This document shows, in pieces, positions 30,855 through 40,199 of a DNA stretch of 64,000 bases. The DNA is taken from positions 124,001-188,000 of the forward strand of contig NZ_JACAXB010000030.1 in the NCBI RefSeq assembly GCF_013391415.1. The letters are read 5' to 3'. The notes beneath the pieces are model-generated. The model was not told the origin of the DNA. It was given only the letters and a program-made list of their open reading frames with translations, and did no database searches. Numbering within the stretch: the first letter of the stretch is position 1; the number at the start of each line of letters is the position of its first letter. This stretch comes from Aquitalea sp. LB_tupeE. Its GTDB lineage: Bacteria; Pseudomonadota; Gammaproteobacteria; Burkholderiales; Chromobacteriaceae. The translations under genes were made by a program, and so were the position numbers.

Positions 30855-31688
30855 ATGAGTCTGACGCTTACCCGTTTGTCCCCGGCACTGGGGGCCATTG
30901 TTGAAGGCGTGGATCTGGCGCAGCCGCTGACTGACAGCCTGCAACAGGAGATACAGCAGGCGCTGCTGCAGCATCAGGTGCTGTTCTTCCGTAATCAGGA
31001 CATCAGTCCGCGCCAGCAGCGCGATTTTGCCGCCCGCTTTGGCGATTTGCACACCCACCCCATCTACCCGCAGCACCCGGATGCACCGCAGGTGATGATT
31101 CTGGATACCGACGCTTTCGACCTGAAGGACAACGCCCTCTGGCATACCGATGTCACCTTCATCGAAACCCCGCCGGCCGCTGCGGTACTGGCGGCACGCC
31201 ACTTGCCGGAGTTTGGCGGTGACACGCTGTGGGCCAGCAGCTTTGCTGCCTGGGATGCGCTGTCCGATCGCCTGAAAACCTTACTGGAAGGGCTGACTGC
31301 CACTCATGACTTCACCAAGACCTTCCCGCTCAAGCGCTTTGGCCTGACGCCGGCCGATCGGGAAAAATGGGAACAGACCCGGCGCGACAATCCGCCACTG
31401 AGCCATCCGGTGGTGCGCACCCATCCGGTCAGCGGGCGCAAGGGCCTGTTCGTCAATGGCGGTTTCACTACCGAAATCAACGAGTTGCCGGAAGAAGAGG
31501 GCGCTGCCTTGCTGGCCTTCCTGCTCGCCCATCAGGCACGGCCTGAGTTCACCATCCGCTGGCGCTGGCAGGCTGGCGATGTGGCCTTCTGGGACAACCG
31601 CTCCACCAGTCATTATGCGGTGGACGATTATCGTCCCAACCGTCGCATCATGCACCGCGCCACCATTCTGGGTGACAAACCCTTCTGA
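30855..31688 (+). CDS. tauD: Taurine dioxygenase (Fe(II)/2-oxoglutarate-dependent)
   Basis: Hydroxylates taurine with O2 and 2-oxoglutarate, releasing sulfite and aminoacetaldehyde for sulfur supply. The 277-aa protein has the iron triad His97-x-Asp99 (LWHTD) and distal His253 (TSHYAVDDY), and the 2-oxoglutarate Arg in [15 protein letters not shown], all matching Escherichia coli TauD. It lies 62 bp after tauC. An 11-bp direct repeat (GAACAGACTCA) overlaps the stop region at 31687-31708, just before the terminator. Confidence 0.95.
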   Translation: MSLTLTRLSPALGAIVEGVDLAQPLTDSLQQEIQQALLQHQVLFFRNQDISPRQQRDFAARFGDLHTHPIYPQHPDAPQVMILDTDAFDLKDNALWHTDVTFIETPPAAAVLAARHLPEFGGDTLWASSFAAWDALSDRLKTLLEGLTATHDFTKTFPLKRFGLTPADREKWEQTRRDNPPLSHPVVRTHPVSGRKGLFVNGGFTTEINELPEEEGAALLAFLLAHQARPEFTIRWRWQAGDVAFWDNRSTSHYAVDDYRPNRRIMHRATILGDKPF

Positions 31689-31740
31689 ACAGACTCAGAA
31701 CAGACTCTGAGCAGCTTCTGGCTCTCTGTCGGAAAACAAA

Positions 31741-31765
31741 AAAGCCACCCCGCAGGGTGGCTTTT
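31741..31765. terminator. Bidirectional terminator between tauD and dbpA
   Basis: Stem AGCCACCC/GGGTGGCT with A-rich and T-rich flanks on both sides, between convergent stops. Confidence 0.9.
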
Positions 31766-31786
31766 GCATGGTGCGTCGCGCAAGGC

Positions 31787-33172
31787 TTATTCGACAAAGC
31801 GCATCTTGAACAGACGGCCCTTGATCTTGCTGACCGACAGGCGTTCAAAAGCTTGCTGGGCGATATCACGCTGCAGAGCGACAAAGCTGGCGCCTTCCAG
31901 CACATTGATCTTGCCCACATGGCTGCCGGCAATGCCGCCGTCGCCAGTCAGTGCGCCCAGAATGTCGCCGGGGCGCAGCTTGTCACGTTTGCCGCCGGCA
32001 ATTTCCAACGTCACCATGGCCGGAATCAGCTGGCCGCCCGGTGCCGGTGTCAGCTCGTCCACTTCGGCCCAGGTGAGCGGGGCTTTCTGGTAGTCCTCGA
32101 TCTGCACCAGGCGGCGCGCGTCGTTTTCGCAGGTCAGGGTCATGGCCAGGCCATGCAACTCGCCGCGACCGGTACGGCCTATGCGGTGGATGTGCACTTC
32201 CGGGTCGTGGCTCACGTCCACATTGATCACCAGGTCCAGTTCCTTGATGTCCAGCCCGCGTGCCGCCACGTCGGTGGCCACCAGCACGGTGGTGCTCTTG
32301 TTGGCAAAGCGCAGCAGGATCTGGTCGCGGTCGCGCTGTTCCAGATCGCCATACAGCGCCAGCGCGGAGAAGCCACGGGCTTGCAAATCTTTCACCAGCT
32401 CCTTGCAGCGTTCCTTGGTGTTGCAGAAGGCCAGCGCGGAGGCCGGGCGCACATGCTGCAGGATGCGGGTGACGGTTTCCAGCCGGGTTTCCGGCTTTAT
32501 CTTGTAGAACCATTGTTCGATGTGGTCGCCGCTGTGCAGCGCTTCGACTTTCACTTCCACCGGCTGACGCAGGAACTGCGCGCTGGCCTTGCGGATGGTG
32601 TCCGGATAGGTGGCGGAGAACAGCAGGGTCTGACGCTGGCGCGGGCAGGCGCGCACGATGCCGACGATTTCCTCGATGAAGCCCATGTCAATCATGCGGT
32701 CGGCTTCATCCAGTACCAGGGTTTTCACTCCGGCCAGGTTGAGCGATTCGCGGAACAAGTGGTCCTGCAAACGACCGGGCGTGCCCACCACAATGTGCGC
32801 ACCATGCTCCAGTGAGGCGCGCTGCGGCCCCATGGGCGAGCCGCCAGTCAGGGTGACGACCTTGATATTGTCGATGCTGCGTGCCAGCCGGCGGATTTCC
32901 TGCGCCACCTGGTCGGCCAGTTCGCGCGTGGGGCACAGCACCAGTGCCTGTACGGCAAACCAGCGCGGGTTGATGTTGGCCAGTATGCCAAGACCGAAGG
33001 CAGCGGTTTTGCCGCTACCGGTTTTGGCCTGGGCGATCAGGTCGCGCCCGTCCAGAATCACCGGCAGGCTTTCGGCCTGGATGGGGGTCATGCTGTGGTA
33101 ACCGAGGCTGTCCAGGTTGGAGAGCAGGGTTTCAGGCAGCGCGGTGAGGCTGGAAAAGGCGATTTTTTTCAC
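31787..33172 (-). CDS. dbpA: ATP-dependent RNA helicase DbpA
   Basis: DEAD-box helicase that remodels 23S rRNA during large-subunit assembly. The motifs run in order: Q-motif region MTPIQAESLP, AKTGSGKT, PTRELA, VLDEADRM, SAT, VATDVAARGLD and HRIGRTGR. They are followed by the DbpA-specific RNA-binding domain (KLRPGDILGALTGDGGIAGSHVGKINV), which targets 23S rRNA hairpin 92. The frame is open to 33319, but the extra 49 residues do not fit the family, and an intrinsic terminator of the preceding gene lies inside them. I therefore start at the GTG at 33172 (461 aa), giving the usual N-terminus KKIAFSSL. Confidence 0.93.
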   Translation of the reverse strand: MKKIAFSSLTALPETLLSNLDSLGYHSMTPIQAESLPVILDGRDLIAQAKTGSGKTAAFGLGILANINPRWFAVQALVLCPTRELADQVAQEIRRLARSIDNIKVVTLTGGSPMGPQRASLEHGAHIVVGTPGRLQDHLFRESLNLAGVKTLVLDEADRMIDMGFIEEIVGIVRACPRQRQTLLFSATYPDTIRKASAQFLRQPVEVKVEALHSGDHIEQWFYKIKPETRLETVTRILQHVRPASALAFCNTKERCKELVKDLQARGFSALALYGDLEQRDRDQILLRFANKSTTVLVATDVAARGLDIKELDLVINVDVSHDPEVHIHRIGRTGRGELHGLAMTLTCENDARRLVQIEDYQKAPLTWAEVDELTPAPGGQLIPAMVTLEIAGGKRDKLRPGDILGALTGDGGIAGSHVGKINVLEGASFVALQRDIAQQAFERLSVSKIKGRLFKMRFVE

Positions 33173-33276
33173 GGACTTGGCGATATCACGACAGAAACGG
33201 GCTGGCAGTGTAACAGCTGACGGCGTATTGGCCAAACCGGCTGTTGCGGATGTGGCTGCGGCGGGCTGGCAGGCAG

Positions 33277-33308
33277 AAAAAACGCCAGTGGGCATGGGCG
33301 CACTGGCG
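33277..33308 (-). terminator. Intrinsic terminator of the haem chemoreceptor gene
   Basis: Stem CGCCAGTG/CACTGGCG with a 10-nt loop and six T residues on the minus strand, 20 bp past the chemoreceptor stop. It supports a dbpA start downstream of this point. Confidence 0.85.
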
Positions 33309-33328
33309 TGGTCGGTCATGTTGCTCTG

Positions 33329-34957
33329 TTATACCTTGAAGCGGGCCACCGAGTCGTTCAGTCCGCCAGCCAGTTGTTCCAGCTCCTCGGCAGAGCGCAC
33401 GGTGTGCTGGATGGCGGCATCGTTGGTATTGGCCAGTTCGGCAATGCTGTCGATATTACGTGTCACGCGTTCGCTGGCCTCGCGCTGCTGTTCGGTCACC
33501 TGCACGATTTGCTGCAGACCATTACGGACCGCCACCGCCGAGTCATTGGCCGCCTCCAGCACGCTGGCCACCTGGGCCGCCGACTGATTGCTGGCCTGCA
33601 GCGAGGACAGGCTGGCCGCTACCGCATCGCGTACTGCACCGGTTTTATGATTCAGCGCATCGGTGACACTGTCGATTTCGCGGGCGGACAGGGCGGATTT
33701 TTCCGCCAGCTTGCGCACTTCGTCCGCCACCACGGCAAAGCCACGTCCGGCTTCACCTGCACGCGCGGCTTCGATGGCGGCATTCAGGGCCAGCAGATTG
33801 GTTTGTTCGGCAATGTCGCGCACCTGCTGCGTCATGCCGGTGATGGCGGCGGTGGATTGCACCAGCTCGGTTTCCGCTTCGGACATCATGCTGACGGCTT
33901 GCTGAATCTCGCCGACCTGCTGTTGCAAGCGGCTCAGGTTCTGCCGTCCCTGTTGTGAGCGTTGCAGGCTCTCGTCCGACTGCTGCAGTACCTGTTCGGC
34001 ATGGCGGGCAATATCGCCAATATGCTGGGCCAGTTGCTCGACCGCCTGCGCTGCATCCTGCGATTGGCGATTCTGGGCTTGCGAACCCTCGGCCAGTCGT
34101 TCCGCGCCCTGACTCAGCTGGCCGGAGGAGGAAGCCACGCTGCGCGCTGCTGTGCCGACTTGGCGTACCAGATCGGCAATGGAGCCCAGCATCTGGTTGA
34201 ACAGGCTGGCAGTCTTGCCGATTTCATCCTGATGTCGTACTTCCAGCCGGCGCGTCAGGTCGCCTTCGCCCTTGGCCAGTTCAGCCAGGCCACCTGCCAT
34301 GGCATTCAGCGGCCGGGTGACAAAGCGGCGGATGAACAGGAACACCACCAGCATCAGCGGCAGCGAGGCGATGACGGCAAACAGGATGCTCTGGTTACGG
34401 AATTGCGCTACCGATGCATAGGGTTTTTCCAGTGAAATACGCATGCTGACCGCGCCCAGCGGGGTGCCTTCGCTTACCTGGTGACAGCTCATGCAGTTCT
34501 TGCCCAGATAATTGCTGGCCGCGCGCGCCGGGTATACTACATGCAGGTGCTCACCCAGTTGCGGGCTGGATTCAATAGCCACATAAGGCTGGCCGCTGGC
34601 AAGGGCAGTCTTTTCCGCTTCGTCCGCGGCATGCGCCTTGTCACCGGCATTGCCGGGGCCAAACTGTTTGTTGACCGCGTCGCCACGTACCACGCGCAGT
34701 TCGCGTACGGCGGACAGTTCCTTGATCTGGTCCAGAAACACGTCACGCTGGCCTACCGTGCCGGTCATCATCATGCCAGTGAGGCCCGCCAGGGTCATTT
34801 CGTTCATGCTGCTGGCCAAATCCTTGGCCTGCGATACCGCAATATCACGGCTGACCGTGGTTTCCCAGGCAATCAGCCCGCTCCATGCCACCACCAGACA
34901 GCACCAGATGGCGCTGGTGAGTCTTAGCCAGATCGGCCATTCGGAAAATTTTTTCAT
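33329..34957 (-). CDS. Methyl-accepting chemotaxis protein with periplasmic c-type haem motif
   Basis: Membrane chemoreceptor of 542 aa. First membrane helix at about residues 10-30, periplasmic sensor at 31-190, second helix about 191-212 ([19 protein letters not shown]), HAMP about 213-265, and the signalling domain with the standard tip ([38 protein letters not shown]). The periplasmic part holds CMSCH, a CxxCH site for covalent haem attachment, shortly before helix 2. This suggests a redox, oxygen or NO sensor for energy taxis. Haem-binding chemoreceptors are known in other proteobacteria, but binding here is inferred from the motif alone. Confidence 0.92.
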   Translation of the reverse strand: MKKFSEWPIWLRLTSAIWCCLVVAWSGLIAWETTVSRDIAVSQAKDLASSMNEMTLAGLTGMMMTGTVGQRDVFLDQIKELSAVRELRVVRGDAVNKQFGPGNAGDKAHAADEAEKTALASGQPYVAIESSPQLGEHLHVVYPARAASNYLGKNCMSCHQVSEGTPLGAVSMRISLEKPYASVAQFRNQSILFAVIASLPLMLVVFLFIRRFVTRPLNAMAGGLAELAKGEGDLTRRLEVRHQDEIGKTASLFNQMLGSIADLVRQVGTAARSVASSSGQLSQGAERLAEGSQAQNRQSQDAAQAVEQLAQHIGDIARHAEQVLQQSDESLQRSQQGRQNLSRLQQQVGEIQQAVSMMSEAETELVQSTAAITGMTQQVRDIAEQTNLLALNAAIEAARAGEAGRGFAVVADEVRKLAEKSALSAREIDSVTDALNHKTGAVRDAVAASLSSLQASNQSAAQVASVLEAANDSAVAVRNGLQQIVQVTEQQREASERVTRNIDSIAELANTNDAAIQHTVRSAEELEQLAGGLNDSVARFKV

Positions 34958-35199
34958 TATATGTACGGGAGCCCCGCCTCCTTTTGTTGTTGCTTATGTT
35001 TTTATCCAGGCCAGCTTGACCTGCTACAGCGGCCAGCGTAACGCACGTCATATTAACTGTGCTTGGTTTAAAACAAAATTTTTTCCCCTTGTGTCCGTAT
35101 GGGTACGATGTTGCTTGGGTGTACGCGGGTTTTCTGCAACAATCCGCCCTCTGTTGGCCGGCCCGCCGGCTTTGCCTTGTTCTTGCTGCAGGAGTTGTC

Positions 35200-36447
35200 A
35201 TGTCGTCGTCCTCATCTTGTTCCCGTGTTGCCATTATTGGCGGCGGTCCGTCCGGCCTGATGGCAGCCGAGGTGCTGTCCCGGTCGGGTGTGACTGTGAC
35301 GGTGTATGACGCCATGCCATCGGTCGGGCGCAAATTCCTGTTGGCCGGGGTGGGAGGCATGAACATCACCCATTCCGAAGCCAAGGCGGACTTTCTCGGT
35401 CGCTATCGCGAACGGGAAAACGAGGTTGCCGCCTGGCTGCAGGACTTCGATGCCGACAAACTGCGCGAATGGGTGCATGGTTTGGGTGTGGAAACCTTTG
35501 TCGGCAGCTCCGGCAAGGTATTCCCGCGCGAGATGAAGGCAGCGCCCTTGCTGCGCGCCTGGCTGACGCGCTTGCGCGAGGCCGGGGTGCAATTCCGGGT
35601 GCGACACCGCTGGCTGGGTTGGAGCGCACAGGGCGCATTGCGCTTTGCCACGCCCGATGGCGAGCTGGAAGCCGGTCATGATGCAGTGCTGCTGGCCTTG
35701 GGCGGCGGTAGCTGGAAGAAGCTGGGCTCGGATGGCAGCTGGCTGCCGTTGCTGGCCGAGCGTGGTGTGGCCGTGCGTGATTTGCTGCCGGCCAATTGCG
35801 GTTTTGACTGCAACTGGAGCAGCCACTTTGCCGACAAGTTTGCCGGCCAGCCGCTCAAGTCGGTGCTGCTGGAGTTTACCGATCTGGCTGGTCATACCGT
35901 GCGCAAGACCGGTGAGTGCGTGGTCACCCGCCATGGGGTGGAAGGGAATCTGATCTATGCCTTCAGTGCACCCATCCGCGATAGCTTGCTGGCCAATGGC
36001 AGTGCCACGGTGTATCTGGATTTGCTGCCACAAAAGAGTGCCGAGCAGGTGGCGGCGGAAGTAAAACATCCACGTGGTTCCCGTTCGCTATCCAGTCACC
36101 TGCAAAGCCGCCTGAACCTGAAAGGGGTGAGGGCAGGCCTGCTGCGCGAGTGTCTGAGCAAAGAGGCATTCAACGACATGCAGCAGTTGGCGGCGGGTAT
36201 CAAGCGTTTGCCGCTGACCATGTACGCTACGCGGCCCATCGACGAAGCCATCAGCACCGCAGGCGGGGTCCGACTGGAGGCGCTGGACCCCGGGCTGATG
36301 CTCAAAGACATGCCCGGCGTGTTCTGCGCTGGCGAAATGCTGGACTGGGAAGCCCCTACCGGCGGCTATCTGCTGACCGCGTGCCTCGCCAGTGGCCGCG
36401 CCGCCGGGCAAGGCATGCTGGACTGGCTAGCCGCAAGGGGCCGCTGA
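35200..36447 (+). CDS. NAD(P)/FAD-dependent flavoprotein, HI0933/BaiN-like (TIGR03862 type)
   Basis: A 415-aa flavoprotein with an N-terminal Rossmann site VAIIGGGPSGLMAAEVL (GxGxxG), the family box KFLLAGVGGMNITHSE, and a C-terminal FAD contact GVFCAGEMLDWEAPTGGYLLTACLASGRAAG. AGGAG lies before the ATG at 35200; the longer frame to 35059 is a Cys/Leu-rich artefact. The physiological reaction of this family is poorly defined. It is a single-gene unit. Confidence 0.9.
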   Translation: MSSSSSCSRVAIIGGGPSGLMAAEVLSRSGVTVTVYDAMPSVGRKFLLAGVGGMNITHSEAKADFLGRYRERENEVAAWLQDFDADKLREWVHGLGVETFVGSSGKVFPREMKAAPLLRAWLTRLREAGVQFRVRHRWLGWSAQGALRFATPDGELEAGHDAVLLALGGGSWKKLGSDGSWLPLLAERGVAVRDLLPANCGFDCNWSSHFADKFAGQPLKSVLLEFTDLAGHTVRKTGECVVTRHGVEGNLIYAFSAPIRDSLLANGSATVYLDLLPQKSAEQVAAEVKHPRGSRSLSSHLQSRLNLKGVRAGLLRECLSKEAFNDMQQLAAGIKRLPLTMYATRPIDEAISTAGGVRLEALDPGLMLKDMPGVFCAGEMLDWEAPTGGYLLTACLASGRAAGQGMLDWLAARGR

Positions 36448-36613
36448 GCCAGCCTGGTCTTTCTTCCCGCTTGCAAAACTGTCCGTGCATTTTTTTTGCA
36501 AGCATCTATGCTGAATTTACCGGCCCCGGTAAGCGGTTTAACCGGGGTTGCCAGTGTCTGCTGCACTGGCTGGAGCATCATTTCCCCACCCTATGATGTC
36601 GGAGATCAGCGCC

Positions 36614-36826
36614 ATGAAACTCGACGATTTCAACCAGGTAGCCGACTTGATCGGTCTGAAAAAACGCTCGCGTGAAGCCGTCTGGCTGATGGAAGTAGAA
36701 GGCATGACCGGCTACTTTGCCGCCCAGCAGATGGATATCAGCGAATCCACCGTATCCCGCGCCCACACCCGTTTCCGTCAGGCACTGCGCAAGCTCAATG
36801 CCCTGTCCACGCATTTGCCTTTGTGA
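36614..36826 (+). CDS. Small TrfB/KorA-like helix-turn-helix regulator
   Basis: A 70-aa protein that is almost entirely a DNA-binding domain. The segment YFAAQQMDISESTVSRAHTRFRQAL has the helix-turn-helix spacing of the TrfB/KorA family, whose founding members are repressors on IncP plasmids. GGAGATC precedes the ATG at 36614; earlier in-frame ATGs at 36593 and 36596 are less well placed. A strong terminator follows, so it is monocistronic. Its targets are unknown, and a chromosomal stand-alone copy is notable. Confidence 0.65.
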   Translation: MKLDDFNQVADLIGLKKRSREAVWLMEVEGMTGYFAAQQMDISESTVSRAHTRFRQALRKLNALSTHLPL

Positions 36827-36850
36827 TTTCTCCTGTGTTGTTGACTTGTC

Positions 36851-36875
36851 GCCCGGCCTTGCTGCCGGGCTTTTT
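36851..36875 (+). terminator. Intrinsic terminator of the TrfB-like gene
   Basis: Stem GCCCGGC/GCCGGGC followed by five T residues, ending at the stop of the convergent LysR gene. Confidence 0.9.
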
Positions 36876-37772
36876 CTATATTGCGTGGTGATTGCCACCA
36901 GCCTGCTCGCGTAGCCAGGCCAGCAAATCCTGCAAGCCCGGATGCTCGGCATAGCTCTCCGGGTAGACCAGCCAGTAACCGGAACCGGTATGCAACTGGC
37001 TGTCGAATGGGCAGACCAGCCGGCCTTGTTCCAGCTCGTCCTGCAGCAAGGCCATGTCACCGATCGCCACACCCAGCCCGCTGGCGGCTGCCGTCCATGC
37101 CAGGTGGTGCAAGTCCACCACTTGATGCTTGTAGGCGCTAAGCGTGTGTATGCCCTGGGTATCCAGCCAGGCAACCCATTCCTCATAGTCGCGAGTGGTG
37201 TGAAACAGGGTGTGGCCTGCCAGGCTGTCCACACCGGACAGTTCAGTCCGCATGGCAGGGGAGCACACCGGGCTGAGCACCTCGGGTAACAGCAGCTCGG
37301 CCTGCATGTTCGGCCATTGTCCGCGCCCGAACAGGATATAGGCCTGATGGCTGTCCGGGTCCAGCACCTCCGGTTCGTACACCATGCTGTCGATGCGCAG
37401 CTGGGTAAGCGGGTGCTGCTGGTAAAAGCTGCCCAGCCGCGGCATCAGCCAGCGCACGGCAAAGCTCACATACACCTGCAGGCTGAGGATGTCGCTGCGG
37501 GTTTTGATCTGCCTGTCCACTTCCTTCAGTTTTTGCACCACCTCACGCGCCACCGGCAGCAGGGTCTGACCTGCCGGTGTCGGGCGTATCTGCCGGTGCT
37601 GCCTTTGCAATAGCGCAGTGGCGTAGTGCTGCTCCAGCAGGCTGATCTGCTTGCTGATGGCGCCCTGGGTCAGAAACAGGCGGCGTGCAGCTTCGGTAAA
37701 GCTGCCGGTGTCGATGACGGTGACAAAGGCGCGCAAGGCGGTGAGCGAGGGCAGGTGATGGGTTTCATTCAT
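36876..37772 (-). CDS. LysR-family transcriptional regulator (GcvA-like, divergent from decarboxylase)
   Basis: A 298-aa LTTR with winged helix LPSLTALRAFVTVIDTGSFTEAARRLFLTQGAISKQI. The opening resembles the GcvA/AmpR branch. It is divergent from the PLP-decarboxylase gene with 96 bp between starts, echoing the lysR-lysA arrangement of enterobacteria. I start at the ATG at 37772; the frame is open further upstream, but that part would lie inside the divergent promoter region. Confidence 0.9.
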   Translation of the reverse strand: MNETHHLPSLTALRAFVTVIDTGSFTEAARRLFLTQGAISKQISLLEQHYATALLQRQHRQIRPTPAGQTLLPVAREVVQKLKEVDRQIKTRSDILSLQVYVSFAVRWLMPRLGSFYQQHPLTQLRIDSMVYEPEVLDPDSHQAYILFGRGQWPNMQAELLLPEVLSPVCSPAMRTELSGVDSLAGHTLFHTTRDYEEWVAWLDTQGIHTLSAYKHQVVDLHHLAWTAAASGLGVAIGDMALLQDELEQGRLVCPFDSQLHTGSGYWLVYPESYAEHPGLQDLLAWLREQAGGNHHAI

Positions 37773-37868
37773 GACGGAATGGAATGGTTCGATGCCAATT
37801 ATTCGTTCGTGAAAACTAGGCGATTTCCGTATGTTTGGCAACAAACAACACAACATGACGGAGCGCAC

Positions 37869-39254
37869 ATGCATCACGATTTCGATTCCCAACGGCAATA
37901 TACCCTGCAACACGACCGCCGTCTGTCTGCTGCTGATGGACAGTTGCAGATGGAGGGGGTGGGGCTGGCCGCGCTGGCCGCAGAATTCGGCGCACCGCTA
38001 TTCGTGTATTCCGCGCCGGAAATCCGCCGCAATGTCGACGAAATCAAGCAGGCCTTTGCCAGCCATGCCAATACCCGTATCTGCTATGCCTCCAAGGCCT
38101 GCTCCTTGCTGGCGGTATTGCAGGTGGTGCGCGAATCCGGCATCAGCATCGAGGCCAATTCGGCCAATGAAATCCGCCGCTGTCTGGCCGCAGGTTTTGC
38201 CGGCAGCCAGATTGTCTACAACGGCGTGGTGAAGCGTGATGAAGAGCTGGAATTCGCCATCCGCCAGCAGCTGCATGCCATCAATGTGGATAGCGAGCAC
38301 GAATTGCTGACCATCGACCGCATCAGCCGTCAGCTGCAAATTCCGGTACGCATCTGCCTGCGGGTGGAGCCCAACGTCAAGGCCGCCACCCATGAGGGCC
38401 TGATGACGGCATTCCGCGCCAAATCCGGGGTGGATCTGGCTGATGCCGAGCGTATTTGCCGTCTGGCACTGGATATGCCCTATGTAAAGCTGTGCGGCCT
38501 GCACATGCATGTGGGTGACCAGGTGCCGGATGCCGAGCCGTTTGGCGCGGCCACCCGTGTGCTGGTGGATTGTGCCCGCCAGCTGGAAACCGTACTGGGT
38601 GTGCGTTTTGACATGATCAATGTCGGCGGTGGCATTCCGGCACCGTACCGCTACGCCACTGACCGAGGCCTGGGCGGGCCGGACAATATGCAGCCGCAGA
38701 TCGGTGCCAATGAATTTGCCGCTGCCGTCATCCGCGAAGTACACGCCTGGCGTGAGGATATCGAAATCTGCATCGAGCCGGGCCGTAAGGTGGTGAGCAG
38801 TGCCGGGGTATTGCTCACACGCATGGTGACTGCCAAGCGCAAAACCTTGTTGCGCGAGGATGGCAGCGTGGAGGGCCAGGTGCAGTGGTGCATGCTGGAT
38901 GCCGGTTTCAATGCCATTCCGGATTACAAGGACTGGTATTTCTATGTCTACAACGCCAGCCGCATGACGGACAGCCACAATCAGCCCGTCAAGCTGGGCG
39001 GCCCTTTGTGTGACGGTGGCGATTACTTCCGCCATGGCCCGCTGGGCGAGCAATTCCTGCTGCCCGAGGACAGTGTGCCGGGCGATGTGCTGGCCTTCCT
39101 GGATGTGGGTGCCTACCAGCTGGAAAACCAGACTGTCTACAACGCTCAGCCGCGTTCCGCTGCCGTATTGATTGACGGGCCGGGCCATTACCGCCTGATC
39201 CGCCGTCAGGAACGCTTCGACGACATGTTGCTGCTGGAGCGCGATCTGTCCTGA
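37869..39254 (+). CDS. Diaminopimelate decarboxylase-family (fold III PLP) enzyme
   Basis: A 461-aa decarboxylase of the alanine-racemase/DAP-decarboxylase fold. The PLP lysine is in CYASKACS (near residue 77), the phosphate-binding glycines in VGGGIPAPYRY, and the dimer-shared active-site elements in IEPGRKVV and GGPLCDGGDY. True LysA proteins are about 410-420 aa, so this longer form may decarboxylate another amino acid or be a DAP decarboxylase paralogue. An amino-acid-binding protein gene follows and a LysR gene is divergent. AGCGGAG-type ribosome site (CGGAGCG) before the ATG. Confidence 0.85.
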   Translation: MHHDFDSQRQYTLQHDRRLSAADGQLQMEGVGLAALAAEFGAPLFVYSAPEIRRNVDEIKQAFASHANTRICYASKACSLLAVLQVVRESGISIEANSANEIRRCLAAGFAGSQIVYNGVVKRDEELEFAIRQQLHAINVDSEHELLTIDRISRQLQIPVRICLRVEPNVKAATHEGLMTAFRAKSGVDLADAERICRLALDMPYVKLCGLHMHVGDQVPDAEPFGAATRVLVDCARQLETVLGVRFDMINVGGGIPAPYRYATDRGLGGPDNMQPQIGANEFAAAVIREVHAWREDIEICIEPGRKVVSSAGVLLTRMVTAKRKTLLREDGSVEGQVQWCMLDAGFNAIPDYKDWYFYVYNASRMTDSHNQPVKLGGPLCDGGDYFRHGPLGEQFLLPEDSVPGDVLAFLDVGAYQLENQTVYNAQPRSAAVLIDGPGHYRLIRRQERFDDMLLLERDLS

Positions 39255-39277
39255 TTGCGATAGCTGTCTTGTCGTAC

Positions 39278-39303
39278 CGCCACACCCCTTGACGGGTGTG
39301 GCG
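39278..39303 (+). promoter_or_regulatory. Intercistronic hairpin between decarboxylase and binding-protein genes
   Basis: A 10-bp perfect stem (CGCCACACCC/GGGTGTGGCG) with a 6-nt loop but no T run. It probably affects mRNA processing or stability rather than ending transcription. Confidence 0.45.
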
Positions 39304-39365
39304 TGATAACACCAAGCCGTCCCTTGTCGTGCGTTTGTCACCTCACCCAGTCCGGAGGAATCAAG

Positions 39366-40151
39366 ATGAAGCTGCAATCCTGGTGTGCCGTGTTGTTGTC
39401 CGCAGTCGCCCTGCAAGCGGGAGCGACGGACCTGAACAATCTGCGTATCGGCATGGATGCCACCTATCCGCCGTTCGAGTCACTGAACCCGGCCGGGCAG
39501 ATTGTCGGGTTCGAGGCGGACCTGGCCGCTGCCTTGTGCAAGGAAATGAAAGCCCGCTGCAGCCTGATCAATCAGGACTGGGATGGCATCATTCCGGGGC
39601 TGATGGCCAAGAAGTACGACGTGATCATGTCGTCGATGACCATTACCGCCGAGCGGGCCAAGACAGTCAGTTTCACCGAGCGCTATTTCCGTACGCCGCA
39701 GCGGCTGATTGCTGCCAAGGGCAGCCCGCTCAAGTTCACGGTGGATGGCATGAAAGGCAAGCGGGTAGGGGTGCAGCGCGGCACTACCGCCGACATGTAC
39801 CTGAGCAAGTTCTGGGGGCCGCGCGGCATGGATGTGGTGCGCTATGAAGATCAGGACAAAGCCTATGCCGATCTGGTGAATGGTAGGCTGGATGCCAGCT
39901 TCCAGGATGAGCTGCAAGTGGAGGCGGGTTTTCTCAAGAGCGAGCCGGGCAAGGGTTTTGCCTTTGTCGGCCCGTCCATCAATGGTGACAATGCCGCCGA
40001 ACGCGAGGTATTGGGTTCCGGTGCCGGTATGGCGGTGCGGAAGGAAGACAAAGCTTTGCTGGACAAGCTGAACAAGGCCATCAGCGCCGTGCGCGCCAAT
40101 GGTACTTTCAAGAAGCTGAGTGTGCAGTACTTCGGCCGCGATATTTACTGA
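39366..40151 (+). CDS. ABC transporter substrate-binding protein for (basic) amino acids
   Basis: A 261-aa periplasmic binding protein of the SBP_bac_3 family, close in sequence character to lysine/arginine/ornithine and histidine binders: signal peptide MKLQSWCAVLLSAVALQAGA, then LRIGMDATYPPFESLNPAGQIVGFEADLAAAL, GLMAKKYDVIMSSMTITAERAKTVSFTERY and the hinge GVQRGTTADMYL. GGAGG ribosome site. No permease or ATPase gene is adjacent, so it must share a transporter encoded elsewhere or act as a sensor partner. Its place behind the decarboxylase suggests the same amino acid. Confidence 0.9.
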   Translation: MKLQSWCAVLLSAVALQAGATDLNNLRIGMDATYPPFESLNPAGQIVGFEADLAAALCKEMKARCSLINQDWDGIIPGLMAKKYDVIMSSMTITAERAKTVSFTERYFRTPQRLIAAKGSPLKFTVDGMKGKRVGVQRGTTADMYLSKFWGPRGMDVVRYEDQDKAYADLVNGRLDASFQDELQVEAGFLKSEPGKGFAFVGPSINGDNAAEREVLGSGAGMAVRKEDKALLDKLNKAISAVRANGTFKKLSVQYFGRDIY

Positions 40152-40165
40152 TGCGGCTGGTGTTC

Positions 40166-40192
40166 CCGCAGTCCGGTCATGCCGGGCTGCGG
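40166..40192. terminator. Hairpin between convergent genes
   Basis: Imperfect stem CCGCAG-T-CCGG / CCGG-G-CTGCGG in the 48-bp gap between convergent stops. There is no T tract, so termination is only likely by position. Confidence 0.4.
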
Positions 40193-40199
40193 ACATGCT

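Noticed and set aside
33173-33319. N-terminal extension of dbpA to a start at 33319
   Set aside because: An intrinsic terminator for the upstream gene lies within it (33277-33308), and the extra residues are absent from DbpA proteins.
39278-39303. Transcription terminator between the decarboxylase and binding-protein genes
   Set aside because: The stem is good but no T tract follows on either strand, so it is listed as a regulatory hairpin only.
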